Origin: Flavobacteriaceae bacterium | Lineage (GTDB): Bacteria; Bacteroidota; Bacteroidia; Flavobacteriales; Flavobacteriaceae | Assembly: GCA_024640565.1 (NCBI GenBank) | Contig: JAHEET010000005.1 | Span: 186,001 to 250,000 of the forward strand | DNA length: 64,000 nt | Direction of reading: 5' to 3' | In this document: positions 18,701-27,870 of the stretch, piece after piece | Layout of the letters: every line of letters starts with the position of its first letter | Numbering within the stretch: position 1 is the first letter of the stretch | Translations under genes and position numbers: made by a program | The notes under the pieces: model-generated | What the model was told of the DNA's origin: nothing | Seen by the model: only the letters and a program-made list of their open reading frames with translations | Databases searched by the model: none

Positions 18701-19268
18701 AGTCTAAACCATCTATTTTTTTACTTGCTTTTGGTTTCGGAAATGCCAAAACTGCAATATCTTTATAGTAGTCAAATTTTGTTTCAGGTTTTGGTAAAGT
18801 TACTTTAATTGGTTTTCCGCCTTCAACTAACAGTTCACTAAAAACCATAGTTTGCATCGCGTTTTCTTCTGTGACCCAAGGTCCTCCAGAGGATGACCAG
18901 CCAGCACTATTATGAAATGCCAATTCTAAATCCAAACGTTTTGCTTCTTCAGCAGAAAATTTGAATAAGTCTAACCACTCTTCGCTTAAATATTTTATAG
19001 GTCCTTTTGGAAATCCTATATGTACATTGAATAATTGTGCTTCTTGAATCCCCACAGCTTTCATTGCTTCCAAATCTTTTGTAATTCCAGATTTAGAAAC
19101 ATTACCACTAATCCAATGCCACCAAGTTCTGGCTTTGGCTTGGTTTGGTGGATTTTGAAACCCTTCTTCTAAACTTATTTTGTTTACTGAATTACCCGCG
19201 ACCTTTGAATTTTGGCAAGATGCTAAAACTGAAAGAACAAGTATTAATGATACTATTATTTTATTCAT
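15771..19268 (-). CDS. GH106 alpha-L-rhamnosidase
   Basis: A 1165-residue lipoprotein (signal ending VLASC at about residue 18). The start of the mature protein is typical of GH106: a PP-x-ARTWWHWISGNVSKSGI segment, then DLEAMKAVGIQEAQLFNV near residue 75, then LELAFHNSAGWSSSGGPW. The catalytic TIM barrel continues through SVEPYWGPFDNMQ and the region around AESFTGIGGWDKHPA. The C-terminal 150 residues are a galactose-binding jelly roll (GTATYKKEF, LDLGSIAVIAEVMLNGK). The family removes terminal alpha-L-rhamnose by an inverting, calcium-dependent mechanism. The stop overlaps the BNR lyase start by one base, so the two are translationally linked. The length fits the family, so the protein is complete. 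Confidence 0.85.
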   Translation of the reverse strand: MNKIIVSLILVLSVLASCQNSKVAGNSVNKISLEEGFQNPPNQAKARTWWHWISGNVSKSGITKDLEAMKAVGIQEAQLFNVHIGFPKGPIKYLSEEWLDLFKFSAEEAKRLDLELAFHNSAGWSSSGGPWVTEENAMQTMVFSELLVEGGKPIKVTLPKPETKFDYYKDIAVLAFPKPKASKKIDGLDYKILSERVRNHLLPDTKIISEASVISKENVIDLSNEFSSDEVLEWNAPQGEWIILRFGHTPIGTTNRPAPQEAKGLEVDKMSKTAVDAYWKGGVQPIIDKLGDLIGSTVNNCLIDSYEVETTNWTNGFETQFENLRGYDLTSYLPTLAGYYIESSEISERFLWDFRRTIGDLIAENYYAHFAELCHKNGLKFSVEPYWGPFDNMQVGATGDIVMCEFWSGGYPFFDSPKFVSSIAHLNGSAIVGAESFTGIGGWDKHPANIKSIGDRAWAEGITRFIFHTYVHQPWDVAPGLALSYHGFDFNRLNTWWSQSKTYMDYLARSQYLLQQGQNVADVLVFTGESSPNTGFIKPEIKAMGFDYDLIGANKLKDLTVKNGTIYSSVGNTYKVLLLPNSDFIKPETLQKVKELVDGGAKVIGKKPMLSPSLSNYPACDAVVKTQVEDLWGSGLVKDSSLETILAEKTPDFKIESSDNTDFSFIHRKTDKADIYFIANARKEGRDIVARFRVSDKQPELWHSEKGTIEDLVVFKDNKDGTTTIPLQLGMEESVFIVFKKPVNSTHLVATKMESNEPKAEALSNLKIIKAEYGTFLQEGLIDITAKVNAAIENDNLDFKMSRAFCDCDPAMGYKKEFRMEYQIGETIKQLYAEEREHILIKGGNQKLKVLKAVFGKFKAETKGIPENYKTYDVTTCIQKEVASGNYIIPVTHKLIDNQIPEGNKTALKITYLTDGEERIIFVPKGQLLNLSKDETTPKLMYKDNAINWVTPHSGIITYTNASGETKSAEVKPVSKPIDLSNFWEVHFPSESGKSINENFDELISWSNHKNENIQHFSGTATYKKEFFLTDDLLQSDKSLELDLGSIAVIAEVMLNGKNITTLWKAPFRINISDFVRTGNNILEVKVTNLWPNKLIGDESFPLDYERKGNKMKTLPDWLVNNTPRPSKRTTFPSWSHYQKEDTLLTSGLLGPVEIRIFKRINLEL

Positions 19269-19325
19269 TATTCACATGATTTTTATTAGGTGTTTTTATA
19301 GTTTATGAGTATACTTTATAAAAGA

Positions 19326-22300
19326 TTAATCTATGAATAATTCATCAATATAAGGAGCACTTTCTCCTGTAGTTTCTAATCGAACACTATTTGCACCAAC
19401 TTTTAAACGAATACTAGTTCGCACGAATTTCCATTCTTTTTCCCAACCACCAGTAGCTTTAAATTTTAAAGTTCTGATGTATTCATCATTTACATACAAT
19501 TTTAAAGGATGTAATTTGTCAACATTATTATGCATATACCTAAAACGGATTCTGTAATCGCCTTCTTCTCCATCATTTTCTTGATAAAATTCTACGGAAC
19601 CCTCTCCACGTTTAAAATCTACAAATCCAGTTCCTTTAAAACGTCTTGCTTTTGAACTTGCTGTTGCACTTCCTTTTAAAACTCCTTCTTCGGCAGAGAT
19701 ATTTACACCTCTACCAATCCACATATCTTTAGAATGTTCATCGCCCCAAAATAAACCCTCGTTCTTACCAAATTTTTCTTCCATTATTAACACTACCTTT
19801 CCATCTTGTTTTACAATGGCTTTTACTGTTTTATTATCTTTAATTTCGAAAGCTCCTTTATAAAGGTTTCCATTCGTTTCAGGATTATCGCCATTAGTGG
19901 TGTAGAAAATTTCTAAATTAGATGCTTTTAATTCTCCTAAAACAGCAAACTGTTTGGCTTCGATTGTTATTATATTTGAAGTGTACAAAGCTTTATCACC
20001 TAAAATAGCAGCCGTAATTATAGATGCATTTTTAGCATTCAGTTTTTCCCTTAAAAACAATCTGTTTTTACCAAAAAACAAGGCTCTAAAATCTGATTTT
20101 GTTCTACTTGTTGGATCAATAGGATTTCCATTTTCCATAGAAATGGTTTTTACATCACCTTGAATATTATAATAAATTTTGTTTTCTCCATAAGGATACA
20201 AATTGTCGTTTTCATCTAAACTTTCAGACGTAATTATGTAACTTGTGGTAAAACTCTCTTCTGCTTCCAATTTTTGTAAACTTGTTTTTAATCTTGATGG
20301 TTGTTTACTAGTACAAAAAGAAGTCCTTTTCACTTCTTTTTCATCAATATATGCAACAGCTTCTATACTCCCTTCTTCGTATGGAACCATCCATTCACAT
20401 TGCATTTCATTCCAGATTGTTCCTGGTTTGTCTTTTCCTAACGATTTTCCGTTTAAAAATAGCTCCACTTCATCAGCATTTGAATATACCCAAACAGGAA
20501 TCACAGTGCCTTTTTTCATTCTTGGATGTGTCCAATGAGGTAAAATATGTACCATTGGTCCTGTAGTCCATTGACTTTGATAGAAATAGAATAAATCCTT
20601 TTTAAAACCTGCTACATCTAAAGCGCCACCCATAAACAAATTGAAAGGCAAACCTCCGTGCACCAAACCTGCTTCTCCATAATAATCGAAACCTGTCCAT
20701 CTAAAATGACCACTATGCCAAGGATAATCACGCACAACTTCCCAATATTTTCTGGCAGAAACTCTTACAGTGGCATTGTCATAAGACGAATTGAAACTTT
20801 GTTTTCTATTTCTCCATTTTTTTGGGTTGATGCCTTCGTAGAAAAAAATCTCTTTTTCAGTTAAATTTGGCAAAGGATATGTTCTTGGTAATTCATTATC
20901 TCGCCACCAAGTTTGCGTTCTATAATATCCTCTTGTTTGCCAAGTATGTGGTGCTTCTGTTGAAATAAATGGCTTATCAAACGTTTTGCTTTCTATAAAT
21001 GATTTTGTTTCAGAGCCACCATTTACGCCTGTAATATCCATATCTTCTGGATTTCCAGCTCCTGAAGTGAATAAGCGCGTTGGGTCTAATTTTTTACCAA
21101 ATTTTACCAATTCTGGTCCAATTGGACTGTGGGTTTCGTTTCCTAAACTCCACACAAAAATACTGACGTGATTTCTATCTCTGGTAATCCATTCTGTAAC
21201 ATCACGTTGCCACCATTCATCAAAAGCTTGTTTTCCATAATCTTGTGGTGCTTTTTTGTGCCATCCATCAAAAATTTCATCCATTACTAACAAACCTATT
21301 TCATCACAGATGTCATAAAACATTGGTGGAGTTGGGTTGTGTGAAGGGCGAATAGCATTGATGCCCATATCTTTTAAACTCTGTAGTTTCCAACGTAATA
21401 AAGGTTTTGTCCAAGCACCTCCAACTGGACCACCTTCCCAATGTTCACAAACTCCTTTTAGTTTTACGTTTTCTCCATTTAACCAAAATCCTGTTTTGGT
21501 TTCCCATTTTACAGTTTTGAAACCAAAATTGGTTAAGATTTCATCTATAACTTTTTCACCATCTAAAATTTGGATAACAACTTTGTATAATTCAGGTGAA
21601 TCTGGACTCCATAACTTTGGACTTTTTACTTCAAATTCATATGCTGGTTTAGAAGTATTTAATTCCTCACATTTTTTTGCCAATTCCTTTCCTTCAGAAG
21701 AGAATAATTTCATTTCATATTTTAAGCCTTTCAATGTTCCATTGATTTCTGCATCAATAGAAACAGTAGCTTTATTTTTTTGAATAGAAGATGTTTTTAT
21801 AAAAATACTATTTGGTTCAAAGTGATTGGGATTTACCTCAACTAATTTAACAGGAGCGAAGATTCCACAAGGATGATACCATCTTGCTGAAGGCTCTAAA
21901 GAATTATCAACTCTTACTGCAATGGTATTTTTCCCCTCTTTTAAATACTTAGAAATATCATATCTAAAACTGATGTATCCATAAGGTCTTTTTGCTAGAT
22001 AGTTTCCATTTACCCAAACCTCACTATTCATATAAACCCCATCAAAATTGATGTAAGTAATTTTAGAAAGGCTTTCTTTTTTTACGTTGAACAGTTTTCT
22101 ATACCAACCAATTCCACCATCATGATAACCTCCACCTTGTCCTTGATCACCACCTTTACGTACGCCTTTTTCGAAAGACCAGTCGTGCGGAACGTTTAGA
22201 TTTTTCCAAGAAGAAATATCTACATTTTCTTTCGAAAATGATGGATTATCTTCTAAAATAAAGTCCCAGTTATTGTTAAAGTTAGTTATTGAGCGTTGTG

Positions 22301-22361
22301 TGTAAATAAGATTTACACAGGTAGTTAAAAATAGTATCAATACGGATTTTTTCATTCCCAT
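19326..22361 (-). CDS. GH2 beta-glycosidase (beta-galactosidase/glucuronidase-like)
   Basis: A 1011-residue exported protein. The N-terminal sugar-binding domain (WKNLNVPHDWSFE, GIGWYRKLF, VYMNSEVWVNG) is followed by an Ig-like domain and a TIM barrel. The acid/base glutamate is in IFVWSLGNET near residue 407. The nucleophile candidate is in ISTEAPHTWQTRG near residue 467. After the barrel come Ig-like domains and a C-terminal galactose-binding-like domain. GH2 proteins in ulvan loci can act on glucuronic acid or galactose at chain ends; the substrate is open here. It is the first gene of a four-gene operon with a locus-type promoter at 22385-22425. MGMKK offers two starts six bases apart. 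Confidence 0.82.
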   Translation of the reverse strand: MGMKKSVLILFLTTCVNLIYTQRSITNFNNNWDFILEDNPSFSKENVDISSWKNLNVPHDWSFEKGVRKGGDQGQGGGYHDGGIGWYRKLFNVKKESLSKITYINFDGVYMNSEVWVNGNYLAKRPYGYISFRYDISKYLKEGKNTIAVRVDNSLEPSARWYHPCGIFAPVKLVEVNPNHFEPNSIFIKTSSIQKNKATVSIDAEINGTLKGLKYEMKLFSSEGKELAKKCEELNTSKPAYEFEVKSPKLWSPDSPELYKVVIQILDGEKVIDEILTNFGFKTVKWETKTGFWLNGENVKLKGVCEHWEGGPVGGAWTKPLLRWKLQSLKDMGINAIRPSHNPTPPMFYDICDEIGLLVMDEIFDGWHKKAPQDYGKQAFDEWWQRDVTEWITRDRNHVSIFVWSLGNETHSPIGPELVKFGKKLDPTRLFTSGAGNPEDMDITGVNGGSETKSFIESKTFDKPFISTEAPHTWQTRGYYRTQTWWRDNELPRTYPLPNLTEKEIFFYEGINPKKWRNRKQSFNSSYDNATVRVSARKYWEVVRDYPWHSGHFRWTGFDYYGEAGLVHGGLPFNLFMGGALDVAGFKKDLFYFYQSQWTTGPMVHILPHWTHPRMKKGTVIPVWVYSNADEVELFLNGKSLGKDKPGTIWNEMQCEWMVPYEEGSIEAVAYIDEKEVKRTSFCTSKQPSRLKTSLQKLEAEESFTTSYIITSESLDENDNLYPYGENKIYYNIQGDVKTISMENGNPIDPTSRTKSDFRALFFGKNRLFLREKLNAKNASIITAAILGDKALYTSNIITIEAKQFAVLGELKASNLEIFYTTNGDNPETNGNLYKGAFEIKDNKTVKAIVKQDGKVVLIMEEKFGKNEGLFWGDEHSKDMWIGRGVNISAEEGVLKGSATASSKARRFKGTGFVDFKRGEGSVEFYQENDGEEGDYRIRFRYMHNNVDKLHPLKLYVNDEYIRTLKFKATGGWEKEWKFVRTSIRLKVGANSVRLETTGESAPYIDELFID

Positions 22362-22384
22362 TGAGCTGATTTAATAAAATAAAT

Positions 22385-22425
22385 CAAATTTAATTTTAAA
22401 AATCGTTAATACAATCCTGTGGTAT
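22385..22425 (-). promoter_or_regulatory. Locus-type promoter for the GH2-GH106-lyase-sulfatase operon
   Basis: Minus strand: ACCACAGGATT, 20 bp, then a perfect -7 box TAAATTTG (22385-22392). It lies 24 bp before the GH2 start codon. Here the upstream ACAGTA half is replaced by ACC, as in the plus-strand sites at 37128 and 52189. Confidence 0.75.
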
Positions 22426-22655
22426 TATGTAGTACTTTTCACTATTTTTTTAACAAAGAAGAAGATACATACTTTTAAATCGAACTCACGTAATATTAAT
22501 AAGCTCTAAACACAACGAGAAGAATAGTAGCGGGTTTTCATCTACTTACTTTTTCGTTTAACACAGACCTTTTTTATATTTACTTACTTTGGATTTATAA
22601 CAAAACTCGCTATTATTTTTACATTATTGGCGGCTTTACTTTATTCACTCTTACA

Positions 22656-22796
22656 TTAATTCAATTGTTCTTCTAAATATTTTGTATTCCATTTTTTCAT
22701 TATCTTTTTTGAAAATTTTGAAAAGTCAGAATGTAATTTTCCATTATTTAGCACATTAGTTCTATCTGCATATACTATTGCTAGGTGTTTATCGGC
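22656..22796 (-). pseudogene. Possible C-terminal gene relic in the 22.4-22.9 kb gap
   Basis: On the minus strand an open stretch of 46 codons ends at a TAA at 22656. It reads ADKHLAIVYADRTNVLNNGK followed by a Lys-rich amphipathic tail. It has no start codon at its head, and a stop lies directly upstream. The composition looks like the C-terminus of a real protein, but I do not recognise the family. The rest of the 493-bp gap between GH2 and the reductase holds the GH2 promoter and otherwise nothing I can identify. Confidence 0.25.
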
Positions 22797-22854
22797 TTAT
22801 AATTAAAAAAATAGCTACTTTATTTTTTTCTACCTCATTTAGCAATGTTAGTTT

Positions 22855-23862
22855 TTATTTTTCGTAAAGTGCCATTATCTTTTGCCAAATACTTTCGTTG
22901 ACAAAAATGTCTTCTTTCAAATTTTTTGCTCTGGTTTGTGAACTCCGTTCTCCTGGATAGTAAATTGTATCTCCAGGACTTATGGGTTCTACATCATGAG
23001 TAAAATCAATAATTTCTTCTAAGAGTTTTTCATGAAGTCCATTGTCTTTAAAAACTTTAGGATAGATACAGATATAAACTTGGGAAATGGCTGTCTCAAT
23101 TTCTTTTGAGTTTATTTTGTAAGTAGAGTTTCCTGCAGAAAGAATGGTCGCTAGCATATCTAACACCATCGACAGGGCTGATCCTTTCCAATAACCGATG
23201 GGTAAACCACGCTCTTTTGATAAAATTTTATCAGGATCATTTGACAATTCATCATTGTCATCCCATCCCCCTTGATAAGGTAATTTTTCTCCTTTTAATC
23301 TATAATCATTAATCTTACCAAATGAAAACTGTGAAAGTGCCATATCCAATACAACATGTCCTTTTTTTCTTGGTATAGATACAACAAAGGGATTATTACC
23401 GATTCTGCTGTCTTTTCCTCCCCAAGGTGGCATATTTGGTTTCGTATTAGTAAAAAGTATCGAAATGCAATTGGCATTAGCGGCTTGTTTTCCATAGGTT
23501 CCTCCCCTCATCCAGTGATTCGTATTTCGCAATGCTACCATTCCCATTCCATGTTCTTTTGCCAATTCTATAGCTCTGTTTGAACATTTCGTTGCATTTA
23601 TAATACCAGAACCTTGTTTGCCATCCCAACGTTCTATATTGCCAAAAGAAGCTATTTTCTCTGCTTCAGCATCTATTTTAACAATACCCCTTTTTATATA
23701 TTCAATAAAAAGAGGTACTCGATTGATACCATGAGAACTTATGCCGTCTAGAGTGCTTTCTGTAAATACATTAGCAAGCAATTTAGCATTCCTGTTGGTG
23801 AATTTATATTTCATAAAAAGTTCGTAAAGAACTTTTTTCATTTTTTCAGGTGAAATTTGCAT
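22855..23862 (-). CDS. YiaK/DlgD-like NAD(P)H reductase (malate/L-lactate dehydrogenase superfamily)
   Basis: A 335-residue cytosolic member of the Ldh_2 oxidoreductase family. The N-terminal segment SLDGISSHGINR-type pattern places a histidine at residue 44, the position of the catalytic His of 2,3-diketo-L-gulonate reductase YiaK. RNTNHWMRGGTYG and MALSQFSFGK are further family segments. The family reduces 2-keto acids of sugars, for example 2,3-diketo-L-gulonate or 3-dehydro-L-gulonate. A role in handling an unusual uronate or keto-sugar released from the polysaccharide is possible. It has no locus-type promoter and lies between two operons that do, beside an unrelated lipoprotein gene. 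It may thus be outside the regulon. Confidence 0.85.
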   Translation of the reverse strand: MQISPEKMKKVLYELFMKYKFTNRNAKLLANVFTESTLDGISSHGINRVPLFIEYIKRGIVKIDAEAEKIASFGNIERWDGKQGSGIINATKCSNRAIELAKEHGMGMVALRNTNHWMRGGTYGKQAANANCISILFTNTKPNMPPWGGKDSRIGNNPFVVSIPRKKGHVVLDMALSQFSFGKINDYRLKGEKLPYQGGWDDNDELSNDPDKILSKERGLPIGYWKGSALSMVLDMLATILSAGNSTYKINSKEIETAISQVYICIYPKVFKDNGLHEKLLEEIIDFTHDVEPISPGDTIYYPGERSSQTRAKNLKEDIFVNESIWQKIMALYEK

Positions 23863-24037
23863 GAATATCTCTGTCTGATTTTAACTGTTTACAAAGGTCT
23901 AATGTATGATTTCGTTGCGTGTTTAAGCACTAAAGTTAGTAAATAATCACAGATAGAAAATTCTAACTGAATTTTCGTAAGTAAGCCTTTACTAGCAATG
24001 AATTATACACATCTTTATTGTTTAGCGTTTATAAAGT

Positions 24038-24787
24038 TCAAAACTCATTCCCGTAATAAGATTCAATAAATTCAGCAGAATCTTCAGTGGTTTTAAATTT
24101 CCAATATCTTTTAGTTATACAACCACTCCAACAATCTCCCCAACCCATTCTAAATGTAGTTATATTGTGATTTTCGAATCTCTCAAACTTCATTTTTGAA
24201 GAATAACCAGATGAAAATGATCCTATTTCTACATTCGGAATAAAAGAAATATTTAATAATTGGTTTTTTAAATATGTAAGGTTTTTATTTTCATTAAATT
24301 CTACATCTACCCAATTTGTAGCAATAGGATCGGGATTAGTGAAAACAAATTGGTTATTATTGTAAAAATTAAATAGTTCATTTTCATCAGAACTTGGTGA
24401 AATTAAATTCATTGTTTCGGTAGAGCCAATAGTTTGATTGTCTTCAACTTTGAAGGTGAGTTTTGTGAAAATATAACCTATGTTAGCATGTATTTGGTAT
24501 TGATTAAAAATACTATCTTGTTCTGGAATGGTTAACTCATATACTGATTGAATATTCTTAGAGATTTTAAATATTTCTAAAGAGTCTAAATATTCTAAAT
24601 TATAATTAAAATGATTAATATTATTAGCTACTTCATTTTGATAAATTTTTTTTGCGTCTTCCCAGTAATTTTCATAAATAAATGAATTCAATTCATTCTG
24701 GTTTTCAGTTAAGTCGTCATCACTATTACAACTTATAAAAAATACAATTCCTAAAATCAATATTAAAGTTAATTTTCCAATCTTCAT
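24038..24787 (-). CDS. Hypothetical lipoprotein, 249 residues
   Basis: A lipoprotein signal (MKIGKLTLILILGIVFFISC, Asp-rich after the Cys) precedes a soluble domain of about 225 residues. It has many Asn and aromatic residues and a C-terminal MGWGDCWSGCITKRYWKF segment, whose two cysteines may pair. Similar GDC-x-GC-x3-RYW endings occur in Bacteroidota lipoproteins of unknown function. I do not recognise the family. It lacks the locus-type promoter and has no carbohydrate-related neighbour on the same transcript. It may be a passenger between operons. Confidence 0.75.
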   Translation of the reverse strand: MKIGKLTLILILGIVFFISCNSDDDLTENQNELNSFIYENYWEDAKKIYQNEVANNINHFNYNLEYLDSLEIFKISKNIQSVYELTIPEQDSIFNQYQIHANIGYIFTKLTFKVEDNQTIGSTETMNLISPSSDENELFNFYNNNQFVFTNPDPIATNWVDVEFNENKNLTYLKNQLLNISFIPNVEIGSFSSGYSSKMKFERFENHNITTFRMGWGDCWSGCITKRYWKFKTTEDSAEFIESYYGNEF

Positions 24788-24915
24788 AATTTTTATCTTG
24801 AGTTATATTTTATAGATGTAGAAATTCCGAAATGGTTACATCAAATTGGTGCTAAAGTTTGGTATAAACTTCTGTAGTCTTGGGTTCGATTTTAACCAAG
24901 CTTTTTTTAATTCAT

Positions 24916-26367
24916 TTATTTTTTACTTGGGATATCATTTTGCAAAAAAGGTTTATCTCTTGGAAATTGCGCTTCTAAAAGTTTTTTCATTCGTTGTTCT
25001 ACTTTCTGATATTTTTTATTTCCTGATACGTTTACATACGAAAGCAAACTATATTTATGTTTATACAATTCTGCTTGAAGTATCTCATTAGTTACAGAGT
25101 TTCTCCATTCAGTATAACGCCATTCCCCATCGGTAGTGGTAACACCCATTATTTTTTTTCCTCTAGCATATACACTATAAGCTGCTTCATCCCATTTTTT
25201 ATTTGGTTTATTTAATAGCGGAACTATACTTTTACCATCAGAAACGGGCGGGGTTTTTAAATCACAAATCTCTACTAAAGTGGAAAAAATATCTACATTT
25301 TCTACAAGGGCATCAGATGTTTTGTTTGTAACTCTATTTTTATAATTGTTTTCTCTACTTATAATTAAAGGCACTCTTACATCAATTTCTACATTAGATT
25401 GTTTACACCAAGTACCATACTCTCCAATTTTATATCCGTGATCACTCATAAAAATAATCATGGTATTTTTTCTTAAATCTAAGTCTTCTAAAGTTGCCAT
25501 GACTTTACCTATTTGAGCATCTATGTAACTGATACTTGCATGATAACCATGAATAAGGTCGCGTGTTAAATCATCGTTTAAATCTCCCTCTCTAGGAATA
25601 TTTGAGTAGCCTTTTAATTCGCCCCATTTTGCTAAAGCCAGTCTATACATATCTTTAGGCTTGTCTCTTAGTGGAATTTTAAAATCATCTTTATTGTATA
25701 AATCCCAATATTTTTTTGGTGCATTAAAAGGTAAATGTGGTTTACTTAAACCCACAAACATCAAAAATTTATCGTCTTTTATATTATGAAGTGTTTCTAT
25801 CGCATATTTTGCTACTCTACCATCTTTATAACCTTCATCAGCTACATCTGCATTTTCAAAAGCAGGTCCTTTTAATGGTTTAACGCCTTCTTCTTTTAGA
25901 CGTTTCATCAGTGTAATATTTTCTGGTTTTAAATACGTATTTTTCTCTTTTTCAAAATAAGTAGACCATACTTTTTTATCATCTCTACTATGATGATACA
26001 CTTTACCAATACTTATGGTTTTGTATCCATTTTTATTAAAAAGCTGGGGCATAGAAATTACATCTTTATGTATTTTACGAAGTGGAGTAAAAATACTATA
26101 AATACCTAACGTTTCTGGGCGTAAACCTGTTAGTGTACTCATTCTAGAAGGAGCACAAATAGCCTGTTGTACATAAGCTTTATTGAATAATACTCCATCT
26201 TTTGCCAATTTATCAATATTCGGTGTAATTGCAGTTTCACTTCCATAACAACCTAATTCTGCTCTTAAATCATCTACATAAAAAACTAATACATTGGGTC
26301 TTTCTTTTTGAGCTGAAATAGATACAGTAGAAAATACAGTTAGAAATAAAAATATTATTTTTTTCAT
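24916..26367 (-). CDS. Secreted sulfatase, S1 family (iduronate-2-sulfatase-like)
   Basis: A 483-residue protein with a signal peptide ending VSISAQ. The metal-site strand is [18 protein letters not shown]. The formylglycine motif [12 protein letters not shown] has its cysteine at residue 71. SIGKVYHH and [18 protein letters not shown] complete the active site. It shares the iduronate-2-sulfatase-like layout with the 12772-14304 sulfatase but is clearly divergent from it. It is last in the operon GH78-sulfatase-sulfatase and overlaps the preceding sulfatase gene by 4 bp, so the pair is probably translationally coupled. Confidence 0.88.
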   Translation of the reverse strand: MKKIIFLFLTVFSTVSISAQKERPNVLVFYVDDLRAELGCYGSETAITPNIDKLAKDGVLFNKAYVQQAICAPSRMSTLTGLRPETLGIYSIFTPLRKIHKDVISMPQLFNKNGYKTISIGKVYHHSRDDKKVWSTYFEKEKNTYLKPENITLMKRLKEEGVKPLKGPAFENADVADEGYKDGRVAKYAIETLHNIKDDKFLMFVGLSKPHLPFNAPKKYWDLYNKDDFKIPLRDKPKDMYRLALAKWGELKGYSNIPREGDLNDDLTRDLIHGYHASISYIDAQIGKVMATLEDLDLRKNTMIIFMSDHGYKIGEYGTWCKQSNVEIDVRVPLIISRENNYKNRVTNKTSDALVENVDIFSTLVEICDLKTPPVSDGKSIVPLLNKPNKKWDEAAYSVYARGKKIMGVTTTDGEWRYTEWRNSVTNEILQAELYKHKYSLLSYVNVSGNKKYQKVEQRMKKLLEAQFPRDKPFLQNDIPSKK

Positions 26368-27863
26368 TTTATATGTTTTTTGTTTATTAATGGTTTTGGT
26401 GATTGTACGACGCCCTTACTATCTATCCAACTCCAATAGTCTATAGCTCTACGTTTTTCACCAAAAGTATACCCCCATTTTTTTAAATAATATTCTCGTG
26501 GTTTAAAATCATCACCAATTCTCTTTAGTTCTGCATTCAATTTATTATCTAAATCTTTTTGAATTTCTTTAAATGCTGGTTTGCCTATTAAATTATTCAT
26601 TTGATAAGGATCTTTTATATTATCAAAAAACATATTTGGACCATTTAAAGTGATGGAATAGGTATATTGTTTTGTTCTAATTGCTCTATATTCTGGATCC
26701 TTAAAATTAGATGCAAAAGGGGCAACATTCATAATTAGTGCAACTCTATCTGCATTTGAATCTGGATTTTTTATCAATTCTGATAAGTTTTCTCCATCAA
26801 TATCTTTAGGAATTTCCAAATTCGTCAATGCTAATAAGGAAGGTAAAATATCTGGGGTTGTTAATGGAGCTTTTACTACTTTGCCTTTATTTTTATTAAT
26901 ATTTGGATAACTAATTAAAAAAGGAACTCTCGCAGATTCATCCCAAGCTAATTGTTTTACAAATGGTTTTACACCATGAGCACCCATCATTTCTCCATGA
27001 TCTGAAGAAAATACAATGATGGTATTTTCTAATAATTTTAAGTCTTTAATTTTGGCTAACAAACTCCCTATGGCTTCATCTGTAGCTGTCGCATGCGCAT
27101 AATAGCCTTGTAATTCTTTTCGACTTCTTTCTTTAAATTCTTCTGAAATATTAGGGTTTAAAGTCAATGCCTCGGGTTGGTACATCGCTTTATATTGCTT
27201 TGGAGCACTTCTATGAGGATAATGAGGTGTTGCAATTGAAATTACTGCCAAAAACGGTTTTTCATCTTTAGCGTGTTTTTCTATATACTTGTTTGCGTCT
27301 TTAGTAATTGCAAAAGGTGAGTATTCTTTCCAATATTTAATTTCTGAGTTATCATTATCATAATAAGGCATTTTTGTGTAATTATGAGAACATTCTAACG
27401 CTTTCCAATACTCAAAACCTTGACGTCTTTCTTTTGGAATATACTTTTCTCTTCCATGACCATCTAAATGCCATTTACCCCAATACGCTGTATTGTAACC
27501 TGCATCTTTAAATAACTCTGCCATTGTTACTTCTTCTGCAGGTAAATGGATATCGTTTACAAACATTCCTGTTGTTGTTGGAAATTTACCCGTTAATAAA
27601 GCGGCTCTATGAGGCGTACAAACAGGAATTACAGAAACTGCATTTGTAAAATTTACAGATTCTTTAGCAAAAGCATCTAAATTTGGTGTTTTTACATCTG
27701 GATTACCTGCATAGCCTAAAGCAGAACCTCTCCATTGATCTGTAAGAATGTATACTATATTTGGTTTCTTTTGTTCAGAGGTTACTACTTTCTTTTTTTC
27801 TTTATTTTTACAACTTAATACTATAAAAAAAGCAGATAATAGAAATAAGGTTTTTTTGTTCAT
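26364..27863 (-). CDS. Lipoprotein sulfatase, S1 family, with CTPHR maturation motif
   Basis: A 499-residue lipoprotein (signal ending FIVLSC). The metal-site strand is [19 protein letters not shown]. The maturation motif is [12 protein letters not shown] with its cysteine at residue 82. Histidine takes the place of the usual Ser at the fourth position (C-x-P-S-R). The cysteine, proline and arginine needed for formylglycine formation are kept. [11 protein letters not shown] and [12 protein letters not shown] are further active-site segments. The [18 protein letters not shown] region after the motif is typical of an S1 subfamily seen in ulvan loci, but I could not fix the number. It lies 7 bp after GH78 and overlaps the next sulfatase by 4 bp. 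Confidence 0.87.
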   Translation of the reverse strand: MNKKTLFLLSAFFIVLSCKNKEKKKVVTSEQKKPNIVYILTDQWRGSALGYAGNPDVKTPNLDAFAKESVNFTNAVSVIPVCTPHRAALLTGKFPTTTGMFVNDIHLPAEEVTMAELFKDAGYNTAYWGKWHLDGHGREKYIPKERRQGFEYWKALECSHNYTKMPYYDNDNSEIKYWKEYSPFAITKDANKYIEKHAKDEKPFLAVISIATPHYPHRSAPKQYKAMYQPEALTLNPNISEEFKERSRKELQGYYAHATATDEAIGSLLAKIKDLKLLENTIIVFSSDHGEMMGAHGVKPFVKQLAWDESARVPFLISYPNINKNKGKVVKAPLTTPDILPSLLALTNLEIPKDIDGENLSELIKNPDSNADRVALIMNVAPFASNFKDPEYRAIRTKQYTYSITLNGPNMFFDNIKDPYQMNNLIGKPAFKEIQKDLDNKLNAELKRIGDDFKPREYYLKKWGYTFGEKRRAIDYWSWIDSKGVVQSPKPLINKKHIK

Positions 27864-27870
27864 TTCTACC

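Noticed and set aside
24846..25091. Plus-strand frame of 81 codons opposite the sulfatase end
   Set aside because: It is hydrophobic only because it mirrors Lys- and Asn-rich coding sequence; no start context or family match.
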